Numbered from the stretch's first letter, positions 15,905-23,383 are shown. The stretch: 23,772 nucleotides of DNA from Pseudomonadota bacterium (GCA_023423775.1 JAFAEZ010000216.1:1-23772), one strand, 5' to 3'. A program made the numbers and translations. The notes: generated from the sequence alone by a model not told the origin.

Positions 15905-16858
15905 TCATGCGCCATGCTCCGTCACCCGTTTCCGGAAGGTTCGGCGGTTCGCCAGCGCGAGCCATTGATCGGTGGCCGCCAACCTTAATTTTTCAGGAAT
16001 TGAGGGCAGTCGGGCGCAGTCATGGTCGCGTGGATAGCCAAGATAAGTGAGCAGCGGACCGACGAGAGCCTCGAAGATTTCCACCTCTCGCGGCAGAAGC
16101 ACCTTTCTCCAGCCGTCTACCCTTGCCGGATCGGGCCGCTGTCCCACCAAAACGTGCTGCCCACGCGTAAAGCGCGGCACGGCGAAGCCTTGGCCTTCGG
16201 CCATCGCAGGGTCATATTCGAGCCCAAGAAAGGCGCAGATGTGCTCGAGCGTGCGGTGAGGATCGGTCAGCAGATCCTCGTAGCGCACCTGATGCCACCG
16301 TTCCGCACCGAGATAATTTTGCAGTGCGAGCCCCATCGCAACGCGCTGCGCCCAGAAATTGGCGGCCGAATGTATCTGATTGGGACCCCAGTCGAGCGGC
16401 AGGATCGAGGCCGCCACAGCCCGCCCGTCCCGCACCACATGGATGGCGCGCAACCCGGGGAAATGCGCGGCGAGCCGTTCCATCTCGCGGACATGACCGG
16501 GCTGATGGTCGATCCAGTGGGTGATCTCTGTTCGGCCCTGAGCGGCTGCATAATGGGCCACGAGCCATCGGACCGCGTCGGCATGGCTGCCTTCGCCGAT
16601 CGGCCGATCGCTTCCCAAATCGTGGTTCCATATCCTGAAGCGATAATGACTCTCGATGCGCTCCAGAATGTCGACCAGCTTCTCGCGCCGGGAGGGATCG
16701 GCGGGCGCGAGGTCGGCCACGAACTGGGCTTCGGGAATGGCGACCACTCGTCGCGCCGCTCCCAGGAGCGAGCCCAGCATGGTCGTGCCGCTTCTCTGAC
16801 AGCCAACGATGAAGATGGGTTCCATCTGCATGCTGCGCGATGCCTCTCCACGCATCAT
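15905..16858 (-). CDS. PAPS-dependent sulfotransferase (ST3), Sulfotransfer_3 type
   Basis: This 317-residue protein shows GCQRSGTTML (19-28) as the 5'-phosphosulfate loop and VVRDGRAVAASI (141-152) as the 3'-phosphate motif, the pattern of the Sulfotransfer_3 family. It is soluble, without a signal peptide. The ATG at 16858 overlaps the flippase stop as ATGA, which points to coupling. A second possible start (16831) lies 11 nt after GAGAGG and would leave the conserved MEPIFIVGCQRSGTT region intact. The frame is open further upstream (to 17140), but that part overlaps the flippase and is not needed. It differs clearly from ST1, ST2 and ST4, so it probably acts on another position or sugar. 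Confidence 0.9.
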   Translation of the reverse strand: MMRGEASRSMQMEPIFIVGCQRSGTTMLGSLLGAARRVVAIPEAQFVADLAPADPSRREKLVDILERIESHYRFRIWNHDLGSDRPIGEGSHADAVRWLVAHYAAAQGRTEITHWIDHQPGHVREMERLAAHFPGLRAIHVVRDGRAVAASILPLDWGPNQIHSAANFWAQRVAMGLALQNYLGAERWHQVRYEDLLTDPHRTLEHICAFLGLEYDPAMAEGQGFAVPRFTRGQHVLVGQRPDPARVDGWRKVLLPREVEIFEALVGPLLTYLGYPRDHDCARLPSIPEKLRLAATDQWLALANRRTFRKRVTEHGA

Positions 16859-18165
16859 CTCGAGCAGCCGCGCACGCGCGCGACGGTCAGCGCCGTTCCG
16901 ATCACCGCCATGTCGAAAAGGCAGCCCGCGATGGAGCAGGCGGCAATCGCCGCCATCACCTCTCCCTTTGCCGCGAAGAAGGGAAAGGGAAGGAGCCTCA
17001 GAGGCAGAAAGATCAGCTCTATTATGAGCGCCGAGCGATTGGCGCGCAGAACAATCATGGCCATCTGCGCCGGCGTCGCAATGATGAGGGCAGCCGACCA
17101 GAGGGCGGTCCAAGCGGCCATCGATCCGGCCACGCGCCACTGCTCCCCGAGAAAGAATGCGAACAGATCCTCGCCGTAAAGATACATGGCCGCGACGAGA
17201 GGCAGGGCGGGCAGGAGGAAAAGAGCGGTAGATTTGATGAGCGGCCCCGTCAGGGGCTGTCTGTGCTTGAGCCAGTGGTTGGCGAAGCGTTGCAGGAGCA
17301 CCCGGCCAAGAGACTGGGAAATGAGCTGGGCCGGCAAAGCGGTGAGCCGGAGGGCGAAAAAGAAGAAGCCGGTACTGGCCGCGCTGTAAAAAGCGGCAAT
17401 GAGGATGACGGGCATGTTGCGGTTCGCAGCATTCAGCACGGCCTTGGGCGCCTGGTATAAGGGGAAGTCCCTATAACGGCGGGCGACAGTCGTCATGCGG
17501 CGCGCGGATCCGCGGCGCATGCGCCAAATCAGTTCCCGGACGGACCGGCGGTGCAATAAGGTCGCAAGGGCAAGCGTCGAGCCCACGACATGGCCGACAA
17601 GAAGGCCGGTGCCCAGGAAGCCGGCTAGGCCGAGGCCTCCCTGGGTGAGCACGGAACTGCCATTCCTTATGACCTCGTTCGAAGACACGGCCGCAAACTC
17701 CCGCCACCTCACCAGCCAGGTCACGGCGATCTGGATGAGGCCGTCGATCAGCACGGCCAGGGGCAGCACGATGCAGAAGACCAAGGCCGCTGAATGGCCG
17801 ATCTTGTCGACGATGAGCGGCAACATGAGGAAGGATCCGATCACGCAAAGGCATGCGACCAATAGGAGCGCGACCGTCGCCACGAGAGCGAGGGCAGCCA
17901 TTTCCGGCCGATTCCTGCCGGTTGCTATCGCCGTCTCGAACTTCGCCGAGGAAAAGCGCGAGACGATCTGAAAAGTTGATGTGAGAAGGGCGAGCGCCGC
18001 AAATTGGACCGGAGTGAATATGCGTGCGAGCGCCGGCGCCGCGAGCACCACGATCAGCTGAGCGCTGACGGATCCGGCGAGCAGAACTCCCACGTCGAGG
18101 ATGAAGCGCCGTGCTCCGCCCAGCCCCCGCCCGACCTGTTCCGGCTGCGCGCGAGCGTCCGTCAC
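16855..18165 (-). CDS. Wzx-like polysaccharide flippase
   Basis: This 436-residue integral membrane protein, with about 12 hydrophobic spans, should flip the lipid-linked repeat unit across the inner membrane. The first span region (DVGVLLAGSVSAQLIVVLAAP) followed by LARIFTPVQFAALALLTSTF matches the polysaccharide transporter/MATE-like family. Charged loops such as RFSSAKFETAIATGRN lie between spans. The GTG at 18165 overlaps the ST4 stop as GTGA, with GGGAG upstream, which supports a coupled start. An earlier in-frame start at 18234 would overlap ST4 by 70 bp. It sits between two sulfotransferases, which suggests that sulfation is completed before or during flipping. Confidence 0.9.
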   Translation of the reverse strand: MTDARAQPEQVGRGLGGARRFILDVGVLLAGSVSAQLIVVLAAPALARIFTPVQFAALALLTSTFQIVSRFSSAKFETAIATGRNRPEMAALALVATVALLLVACLCVIGSFLMLPLIVDKIGHSAALVFCIVLPLAVLIDGLIQIAVTWLVRWREFAAVSSNEVIRNGSSVLTQGGLGLAGFLGTGLLVGHVVGSTLALATLLHRRSVRELIWRMRRGSARRMTTVARRYRDFPLYQAPKAVLNAANRNMPVILIAAFYSAASTGFFFFALRLTALPAQLISQSLGRVLLQRFANHWLKHRQPLTGPLIKSTALFLLPALPLVAAMYLYGEDLFAFFLGEQWRVAGSMAAWTALWSAALIIATPAQMAMIVLRANRSALIIELIFLPLRLLPFPFFAAKGEVMAAIAACSIAGCLFDMAVIGTALTVARVRGCSR

Positions 18166-19040
18166 CAACTGAACTCCCGCCCGAGCATGTTCCGGGTCGC
18201 TTCGGCCGATGCCGCCAGACGTCCTTTCAACCAATGTTCCACCGCTTCCGGCGGATGCGGATAGCGGCCCACATTGAGAACGCTCTCTCTATTGCGGAAC
18301 GGCGCGATGTTAAGGAAGTCGGCCAGCCTGGCAAGCGTCGCCGCCGGGTGGGCGAAGAGGTCTTCGGACCTTAGGACCAGAATGTTCGCGCGCGGGAAGC
18401 AGCCGAACCAGCGCTCGAGCTGGCGATCATATTCGCTTCTCGCACAATAGCTGTAATGCTGGTGCGCGAAGATGTCGCGCTGCGTTTCACCGATCCGGAA
18501 ATGCGGATCGGGAAGCCTCGCCTTCTCCTGCGAGAGCGCCTCCATCGGCTCCAGCGTCTCAAAGCCGCGGCGCCATTCGTGCCAATAATGGGACCAAGCG
18601 CGCTGGACGGGATCACGCAGCAAAGCAACGATGCGCGCATCCGGATCGTAGCGTGCGATCCGCGACGCGACCTGCGGATGGAAAAGATAATAAGGCGTCG
18701 TGTCGAACGCCAGCGCACCGCCATCGCCACCGCCCGGACCGGTGGGAAAATGCGCCTCATACCAGCGCGCCGGGCGATCGGCCGCGAGGTCGAAATAATG
18801 CACTTCCTTCACCAGCGGAGCACGCATGGCCGGATGCTCGCTCAGCAAGGCGTGAAGGCTGGTCGTCCCTGCCTTCTGCGCGCCGACGACGAAGACGGAA
18901 GGGCGCATCCGGCCGGGGGCTAGCCGACGGGCAGCAAGGCTTGCCTCAAGAAGAAGACGCCGCGCACGGGCGCGATAGCGATAGCCTATCCGCCTGGGGA
19001 CCGGGGCAGGCGTTTCCGAACTCGCACGATCGTTCGACAA
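18162..19040 (-). CDS. PAPS-dependent sulfotransferase (ST4), heparan-sulfate-type
   Basis: This 292-residue sulfotransferase carries GAQKAGTTSLHALLSEHP (53-70) with Lys56 as catalytic lysine, KEVHYFD (78-84) and RDPVQRAWSHYWHEW (142-156). The KEVHYFD tract is typical of heparan-sulfate-type and bacterial carbohydrate sulfotransferases. A basic N-terminal stretch (15-45) has no membrane span. The start is a TTG at 19040 with GGAG 7 nt upstream; the next ATG is Met45, which would remove the basic lead, so the start is moderately sure. It is the first gene of the minus-strand unit with flippase, ST3 and ST2, and is divergent from the outer-membrane barrel. Confidence 0.9.
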   Translation of the reverse strand: MSNDRASSETPAPVPRRIGYRYRARARRLLLEASLAARRLAPGRMRPSVFVVGAQKAGTTSLHALLSEHPAMRAPLVKEVHYFDLAADRPARWYEAHFPTGPGGGDGGALAFDTTPYYLFHPQVASRIARYDPDARIVALLRDPVQRAWSHYWHEWRRGFETLEPMEALSQEKARLPDPHFRIGETQRDIFAHQHYSYCARSEYDRQLERWFGCFPRANILVLRSEDLFAHPAATLARLADFLNIAPFRNRESVLNVGRYPHPPEAVEHWLKGRLAASAEATRNMLGREFSW

Positions 19041-19190
19041 CGATTCGCTCCATGTGAAGACTCTTGGACGAACGCCTCGGCGAAGCGAAATCGCGCCGCT
19101 TCACGCCACATTACTCACATTGTTCAAATCATACGGACGCGTTTACTTGGCCCCTTGTCTGGATTATGCAGTGTACGCAGGGAGGGCGGC
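19041..19190. promoter_or_regulatory. Divergent region between ST4 and the outer-membrane barrel gene
   Basis: This 150-bp spacer must hold promoters for the sulfotransferase/flippase unit (-) and the barrel gene (+). AGACTCTTG at 19058-19066 repeats the motif found at 940-948. The GGAG that serves ST4 lies at 19051-19048, and AGGGAGG before 19191 serves the barrel gene. No promoter pair was assigned with confidence. Confidence 0.45.
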
Positions 19191-20483
19191 ATGCTCAAGC
19201 ATGTAGCGTTGATGTATACGGTGAGTTGGGCCTTGTGGGCGGGACCCGCCCGGGGCCAGGATATTCCGACAACCGACTTCAAGGAAGCACAACGTCCTCT
19301 GGACGTGCGCGAACGCCTCTCGGCTTATTTCCAGCCGATAGGCGGCCGCATCGGGAGCTTCTATCTGTACCCCGAACTCGAAGCCGCCGGGAATTTCACA
19401 GACAATATCCGCGCGACGGAGGACGACAGGAAAAGCGACGGCTGGATCGACGCTTCGGCTGGCTTCCGGCTGGTCCGACCCGATCCGGTCCGAAGGCTCC
19501 AGGCGGAAGCCCGCCTCGGCCAGACCGTGCACGCGCAGGAGCAAAACGAGGACAGAACCAGCCTTCTGGCGAGGCTTTCCTATCGGGACGGTCCCGCCGA
19601 GGCTTCGCACCTCCTGGTCTCGGCCTCCGCGGCGCGCCAGTTCGTCGAACGGCGCGACGTCAACGACGTCAAAGAAGCACGCTCTCCAATTCGCTTCGAT
19701 TTCCTGAGCGGGGACCTTGGCTATACGGGCCGCCTCAACAGATTGGCGCTCGAAGGGGGCGTTTCCCTGCGTCGACTGGATTATCATGACGCTCGTCGCC
19801 CCTCCGGCGAGCCCATCGATCAGGATCGACGCGACTTCACGCGCATGACGGTGCGCGCCCAGGCCGGTTATGAGCTCAGCCCGCCTGTGATGCTTCTCAT
19901 GCGCGGCTCGTTCAGCCGCTACGACTATGATTTCGGAGAAGGCAGCGCCGCGTTCGATCCGTCGCGCGACTCCGATCGCGATTCAAATCTCTGGCGGATC
20001 GAAGGAGGCGCTGGGATCGCGCTCACCGACCGCCTCCATGGCAGCGCGACAATCGGTTATTCGAGGCGCACGTTTGTATCCCAACCCAATCCTCCGAAGA
20101 ATTCGGGCGGGCTATCCTTCTCTTCGGAGCTTCTCTGGCTTCCCGATCCCGCGACGTCCTTCAGGTTAGAGGCGAGGAGCGACTTCATCGAAAGCGCTTC
20201 CCCGGCCATTGCCGGCTTTCGAACGGCCGAGCTTCAGGTGACGGCGCAGCGCTCGCTCTCGCGCGCGCTGCTCCTCACGGGCGACGCCCGGCTGCGCCGG
20301 CTCAATCCCATCGGCGGGGGAGAGACGCGCACCGAATATGAATTTGGCGCTGAACTCACTTATTTTCTCACCAGGCGCTACCGCCTGATCGGCAGCGGGG
20401 GGGTCGCGGGGCGAAGTGGCGGTCCGCCGAACAGCGGCTTCTCCACCGCCTACGCGCGGGCAGGCGTCCTGGCGACATTCTAG
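19191..20483 (+). CDS. Outer-membrane beta-barrel protein of a polysaccharide export locus
   Basis: This 430-residue protein starts with a Sec signal peptide (about 1-22, ending PARGQ before DIPTT). The mature part is a series of alternating hydrophobic/polar strands separated by charged turns (for example FYLYPELEAAGNFTDNIRAT) and ends in a terminal phenylalanine, as outer-membrane barrels do. It resembles the BBP2-type barrels found with EPS genes in sphingomonads and other Proteobacteria, which may help move polymer over the outer membrane. The ATG at 19191 follows AGGGAGG; an upstream TTG at 19155 is open but would disturb the signal peptide. Its exact role is inferred from context. Confidence 0.82.
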   Translation: MLKHVALMYTVSWALWAGPARGQDIPTTDFKEAQRPLDVRERLSAYFQPIGGRIGSFYLYPELEAAGNFTDNIRATEDDRKSDGWIDASAGFRLVRPDPVRRLQAEARLGQTVHAQEQNEDRTSLLARLSYRDGPAEASHLLVSASAARQFVERRDVNDVKEARSPIRFDFLSGDLGYTGRLNRLALEGGVSLRRLDYHDARRPSGEPIDQDRRDFTRMTVRAQAGYELSPPVMLLMRGSFSRYDYDFGEGSAAFDPSRDSDRDSNLWRIEGGAGIALTDRLHGSATIGYSRRTFVSQPNPPKNSGGLSFSSELLWLPDPATSFRLEARSDFIESASPAIAGFRTAELQVTAQRSLSRALLLTGDARLRRLNPIGGGETRTEYEFGAELTYFLTRRYRLIGSGGVAGRSGGPPNSGFSTAYARAGVLATF

Positions 20484-20982
20484 GCCGCCCCCGGACGAAA
20501 GACCGGCGCAAGCCTGCGCTATCCGACCTTACACAACGTGCAGTCCGGGATGGCTGCTACCCGGGTGCCCCAAACGCTAAATGGCCGACGGCCCCCTTCG
20601 CGAGTCGCCTCGCGCGCCGCGTCGCCGCCCCGATCTCGACGAGCGCCACTCCCGGCACGGCTAGACCCGACCGCACGCGCGTTGCGAAAGCCTCGTCCGG
20701 TCCAGTGAAACTCGGCTCGGCAATACGACATCGTCCGATCTCGGAGCATGGAGGTGCCTGGTCGCCCAGCCAGCGTCGCTGCGCCATAACGCTCCCGAAC
20801 GAGCGTGATCTATGGAGTGACTATCTCTCGACTGAAGAAATCCCATTATGATGCAGACCTTGTCTTATATCGGGACGCGTGTTGACTTTAGCCGCGCGGT
20901 TCATAGTGTAACCAGCTTAGTCTAAATACAAATCGTCGCTGTGGGGCGTTCCTGCCGCAGGACCGGATTAGCGGGTGACGCT
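20484..20982. other. Long gap before the priming transferase, no confident gene
   Basis: About 500 bp lie between the barrel gene and the priming transferase. A small hairpin, GCGCA-AGCC-TGCGC (20506-20519), and another, ACGCTC-CCGAAC-GAGCGT (20789-20806), are present but have no T-run. A minus-strand open frame (20787-20557, 76 codons) begins with GGGAG 4 nt before ATG. It has no recognisable motif and may be chance. The last 100 bp are AT-richer and look like a promoter region. Confidence 0.5.
20882..20909 (+). promoter_or_regulatory. Possible promoter of the priming transferase gene
   Basis: TTGACT (20882-20887) and TAGTGT (20904-20909) are separated by 16 nt, in an AT-richer stretch about 75 nt before the ATG at 20983. 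The -10 match is poor, as is common in alphaproteobacteria, so this is only a candidate. Confidence 0.3.
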
Positions 20983-22377
20983 ATGAACATGCGGGCGGCG
21001 CAAGCCTTTGCCGTGCCTGATGTACCGATGACGGGGCCGCGAGTGAGATCCGGCCGAAGTGTTCGAATAATTCTCTACTGCATTTTGGCCCTGATCGACC
21101 TTTTTTCAGTCCTCGCTGGCTTTGCGCTGGCAGGTGAAATCCGTTTCGGAAACTTCATCTCCCCTCGAGCGGTCCAGACGGCGGCCGTGGTGCTTCCGCT
21201 TTACGGCGGATTGTCGCTCATGGGGGAATCCTACACGCTGGACGTGCTGAAGAACTGGCGAGTCGGCGCATTCCGGGCACTGCGTGCGCTGCTCTTCAGC
21301 GCATGCGCGATCTTCCTCACCGCCTTCCTCCTCAAGACCTCCCACGATTATTCGAGAGTCCTTCTGGGCGCGGGGCTGGTGTCAAGTGCCGCCTTCATCT
21401 GCCTCGGGCGATTCCTGTTCGGCCGCCATCTGAACCGCCGGTTCCAGGGTCGCTTCGTCACCGAGGCTCTTATCCTGGACGAGGCTCAGATCACAATTCC
21501 TGCCGGCGTGTTCGCGATCGACGCGGCCGCAGCCGGAATAAGGCCGGACAGCGGCGACCCGATCATGCTCGACCGGCTGTCGAGACTCCTGCAATTTGCC
21601 GACCGGGTCGTCGTCGCCTGCCCGTCCGAACGCGAAGGCGCCTGGGGCAACCTGCTCAAAGGCATGGACGTCCAAGGCGAGGTCTGCATGCAACGCTTCA
21701 AATATACGGGCATATGCGGCCTGGGGAAATATGCAGGGACTCCAACCGCCGTCGTCAATGCGGGTCCGCTCAGCCTCACGAACCGCTTTCTCAAGCGATG
21801 CCTCGATATCGGGCTTACCGTTCCGGCGTTGATCTTCCTCGCGCCGTGCCTGCTGCTGGTCGCATTGCTGATCAAACTCGATTCGCCCGGTCCCATCCTG
21901 TTTCGCCAGCAGCGCATGGGGTGCGGCAACCGGCTTTTCTCGGTGTATAAATTCCGCACGATGAGGGCCGATATGTGCGATCAGAACGGTTGTCGTTCGG
22001 TATCGCGGGAAGATGAGCGTGTGACGCGCCTCGGGCACCTCCTGCGGTGCACCAGCATCGATGAACTCCCCCAGCTGTTCAACGTCCTGCTCGGCGATAT
22101 GAGCCTTGTGGGCCCGCGGCCGCATGCGCTTGGCTCAACCGTGGGCGATGATCTCTTCTGGCAGATCGACCCTGCTTATTGGCACCGCCACACGCTCAAG
22201 CCCGGCATTACCGGCTTGGCACAGATCAAAGGCTATCGCGGAAGCACCCAGACGCGAACGGATCTCACGCGTCGACTGGAAGCGGATCTCGAATATGTCT
22301 CGACCTGGTCGCTCGGAAAGGACCTTTCGATCCTCCTGCGGACTTTCGGCGTCGTCATTCATCGCAATGCTTATTAG
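20983..22377 (+). CDS. Priming polyprenyl-phosphate sugar-1-phosphate transferase (WcaJ/GumD type)
   Basis: This 464-residue membrane enzyme should start each repeat unit by moving a hexose-1-phosphate from a nucleotide sugar to undecaprenyl phosphate. The N-terminal half has several membrane spans (about 28-150) and a nucleotide-fold-like middle. The catalytic bacterial sugar transferase domain (about 267-464) shows LKRCLDIGLTVPALIFLAP, KFRTMRADM (from 323), DELPQLFNVLLGDMSLVGPRP (360-380), and KPGITGLAQIKGYRG. This arrangement is that of GumD, WcaJ and GelB/SpsB. The ATG at 20983 has a weak site (GGGTGA); a GTG at 20941 is also in frame. A glucose-phosphate donor is common in this group but not proven. 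Confidence 0.93.
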   Translation: MNMRAAQAFAVPDVPMTGPRVRSGRSVRIILYCILALIDLFSVLAGFALAGEIRFGNFISPRAVQTAAVVLPLYGGLSLMGESYTLDVLKNWRVGAFRALRALLFSACAIFLTAFLLKTSHDYSRVLLGAGLVSSAAFICLGRFLFGRHLNRRFQGRFVTEALILDEAQITIPAGVFAIDAAAAGIRPDSGDPIMLDRLSRLLQFADRVVVACPSEREGAWGNLLKGMDVQGEVCMQRFKYTGICGLGKYAGTPTAVVNAGPLSLTNRFLKRCLDIGLTVPALIFLAPCLLLVALLIKLDSPGPILFRQQRMGCGNRLFSVYKFRTMRADMCDQNGCRSVSREDERVTRLGHLLRCTSIDELPQLFNVLLGDMSLVGPRPHALGSTVGDDLFWQIDPAYWHRHTLKPGITGLAQIKGYRGSTQTRTDLTRRLEADLEYVSTWSLGKDLSILLRTFGVVIHRNAY

Positions 22378-22415
22378 GGACTAGACCAGTGGACGCCCGA
22401 ACGCTCTCACCCATG

Positions 22416-22466
22416 CATCAGGGACGGCCACGCCGTTCTGGCCGCCCCTCCCCTCGCTCCCTGATG
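22416..22466 (+). other. Nested stem-loop after the priming transferase gene
   Basis: CATCAGGGA (22416-22424) pairs with TCCCTGATG (22458-22466), and the adjoining CGGCCA (22425-22430) pairs with TGGCCG (22439-22444). Together they form 15 bp broken by a 13-nt one-sided bulge, with an 8-nt loop. It begins 38 bp after the transferase stop. No T-run follows, so it may act as a partial terminator, an RNA-stabilising end or an element before the small gene downstream. Confidence 0.5.
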
Positions 22467-22487
22467 AAGCGTGTACCGGGGCCGGCC

Positions 22488-22733
22488 ATGAAGCTTGAAG
22501 GAGGAATCCGCGACGATGCCATCATTCATCATTCGCTTCCGGCATCCTCGCTTGAGAACGCGCAAGGAAGGGCGCTCGATTATGCCCAACTGGCAGAGGT
22601 CGAGCTGGCGCAGGCCGAGACATCGACAGGAGAAGCGACGCGTAAACGCCATTATTTCAGGGCCGCCATCCTACTCAATCTCGCATTTGGGGGCGACCCC
22701 AGGCCGGGCGGAGAGAAAGGGCTGACCTATTGA
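22488..22733 (+). CDS. Small helical protein, unknown function (copy 1)
   Basis: I do not recognise a characterised gene. The 81-residue product has a variable, polar N-terminus (1-30) and a helical core, LDYAQLAEVELAQAETSTG followed by HYFRAAILLNLAF. This core aligns without gaps to the next gene (9 of 32 identical positions, including AxxE, GE and HY..A...L). Similar short proteins are common in alphaproteobacteria. The start is uncertain: ATG 22488 and ATG 22464 are open and neither has a strong site, while a good AAGGAGG (22498-22504) favours an ATG in another frame (22516) whose product has no family-like features. The frame choice rests on the resemblance to copy 2. Confidence 0.6.
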   Translation: MKLEGGIRDDAIIHHSLPASSLENAQGRALDYAQLAEVELAQAETSTGEATRKRHYFRAAILLNLAFGGDPRPGGEKGLTY

Positions 22734-22825
22734 GGATCAGCGTCGCAGTCTCGCGGTCGAGTCGGCCCAACAATGCTCGTCAAGATAGCGCGCGCGCATT
22801 CGTTCCCTATCGCGGATCCTTCGGC

Positions 22826-22999
22826 ATGGACGAACAAGACATGGACAAGCAGGAAACGGAATATTTCTACCGAAGAGCCGTCGAGGAAGTAAATCTCGCC
22901 TGCAGCGCGGCGGGCGAAAAGGAAGTCAGCTTCCATTATCAGCTGGCGAACCTCTATCTGGAACGGGTCTACGCCCGCGAAGAACCAACCGAAAGCTGA
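22826..22999 (+). CDS. Small helical protein, unknown function (copy 2)
   Basis: This 57-residue acidic protein has a core YFYRRAVEEVNLACSAAG then HYQLANLYLERVY. The pattern (aromatic-x-RRA, acidic helix, small linker, HxxLAxxYLxRxY) is that of short alphaproteobacterial proteins of unknown function. It follows copy 1 by 92 bp. The ATG at 22826 has no clear binding site, ATG 22841 is the alternative, and the frame is open back to 22730. No signal peptide or membrane span is visible, so a cytoplasmic helical pair is likely. A link to polysaccharide synthesis is suggested only by position. Confidence 0.6.
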   Translation: MDEQDMDKQETEYFYRRAVEEVNLACSAAGEKEVSFHYQLANLYLERVYAREEPTES

Positions 23000-23195
23000 G
23001 GCGAGGGACGAGCACCAATCCTTGCCGCACCGGCGGCCATCAATCGCGCCTCTGCAGGGGGGGCCTTTACAACCCGGCCGTTGACTCTTCGCCCGTCTCC
23101 CCCAAGCTGCCCCTCGGCAAAAGGGCGATCGGCCGCGACGGAGAGAATCGCCGCGCGCGCTCCCCGAGCCGGGATAGCGATAGAGGCAAGCAAGC

Positions 23196-23330
23196 GTGAG
23201 GCATCAGCCGCGGCGACCGGCCGCTCCTACCCCGGACCATGTGCGACGGTTTCGCAGGGGTCTCTTCTGGGCGGGCATGGTCTCCCTCATCGCCTGGACC
23301 TTGATCATCCTGGTGCTAGCCATTGCCTGA
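23196..23330 (+). CDS. Tiny single-span membrane protein, unknown function
   Basis: A 44-codon frame starts at GTG 23196, with GAGG at 23183-23186 (9-nt spacing). It encodes a basic, proline-rich N-terminus (RHQPRRPAAPTPDHVRRFRR) followed by a hydrophobic stretch from about residue 23 to the end (LFWAGMVSLIAWTLIILVL then AIA). The positive lead before the span predicts the N-terminus inside. Random GC-rich DNA seldom gives such a clean charge-then-hydrophobic order, but the frame is short and no family is recognised. Confidence 0.45.
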   Translation: MRHQPRRPAAPTPDHVRRFRRGLFWAGMVSLIAWTLIILVLAIA

Positions 23331-23383
23331 CAATGCGTTTCCCACCTTCGGTTTCCTCAACAAGGAGGTGTCGCCTCGAGTTG

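Noticed and set aside
16859..17140. N-terminal extension of ST3 (start at 17140)
   Set aside because: It overlaps the flippase gene by 280 bp and precedes the conserved sulfotransferase start. The ATGA overlap at 16858 is the natural start.
16022..17179. A 385-codon open frame on the plus strand
   Set aside because: It is antisense to ST3 and the end of the flippase; the translation has no membrane or fold pattern.
20557..20787. A 76-codon minus-strand frame in the long gap
   Set aside because: It has only a short-spaced GGGAG and no recognisable feature, and competing frames of similar length overlap it, so it is described only as part of the gap.
22516..22725. A 69-codon frame starting after the strong AAGGAGG at 22498-22504
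   Set aside because: The product is Arg- and Trp-rich without any pattern, while the other frame matches the neighbouring small helical protein. Kept as a doubt because the binding site is good.
22969..23193. A 74-codon minus-strand frame
   Set aside because: It overlaps the end of the second small helical gene and shows only Ala/Arg/Gly-rich sequence, with no binding site.
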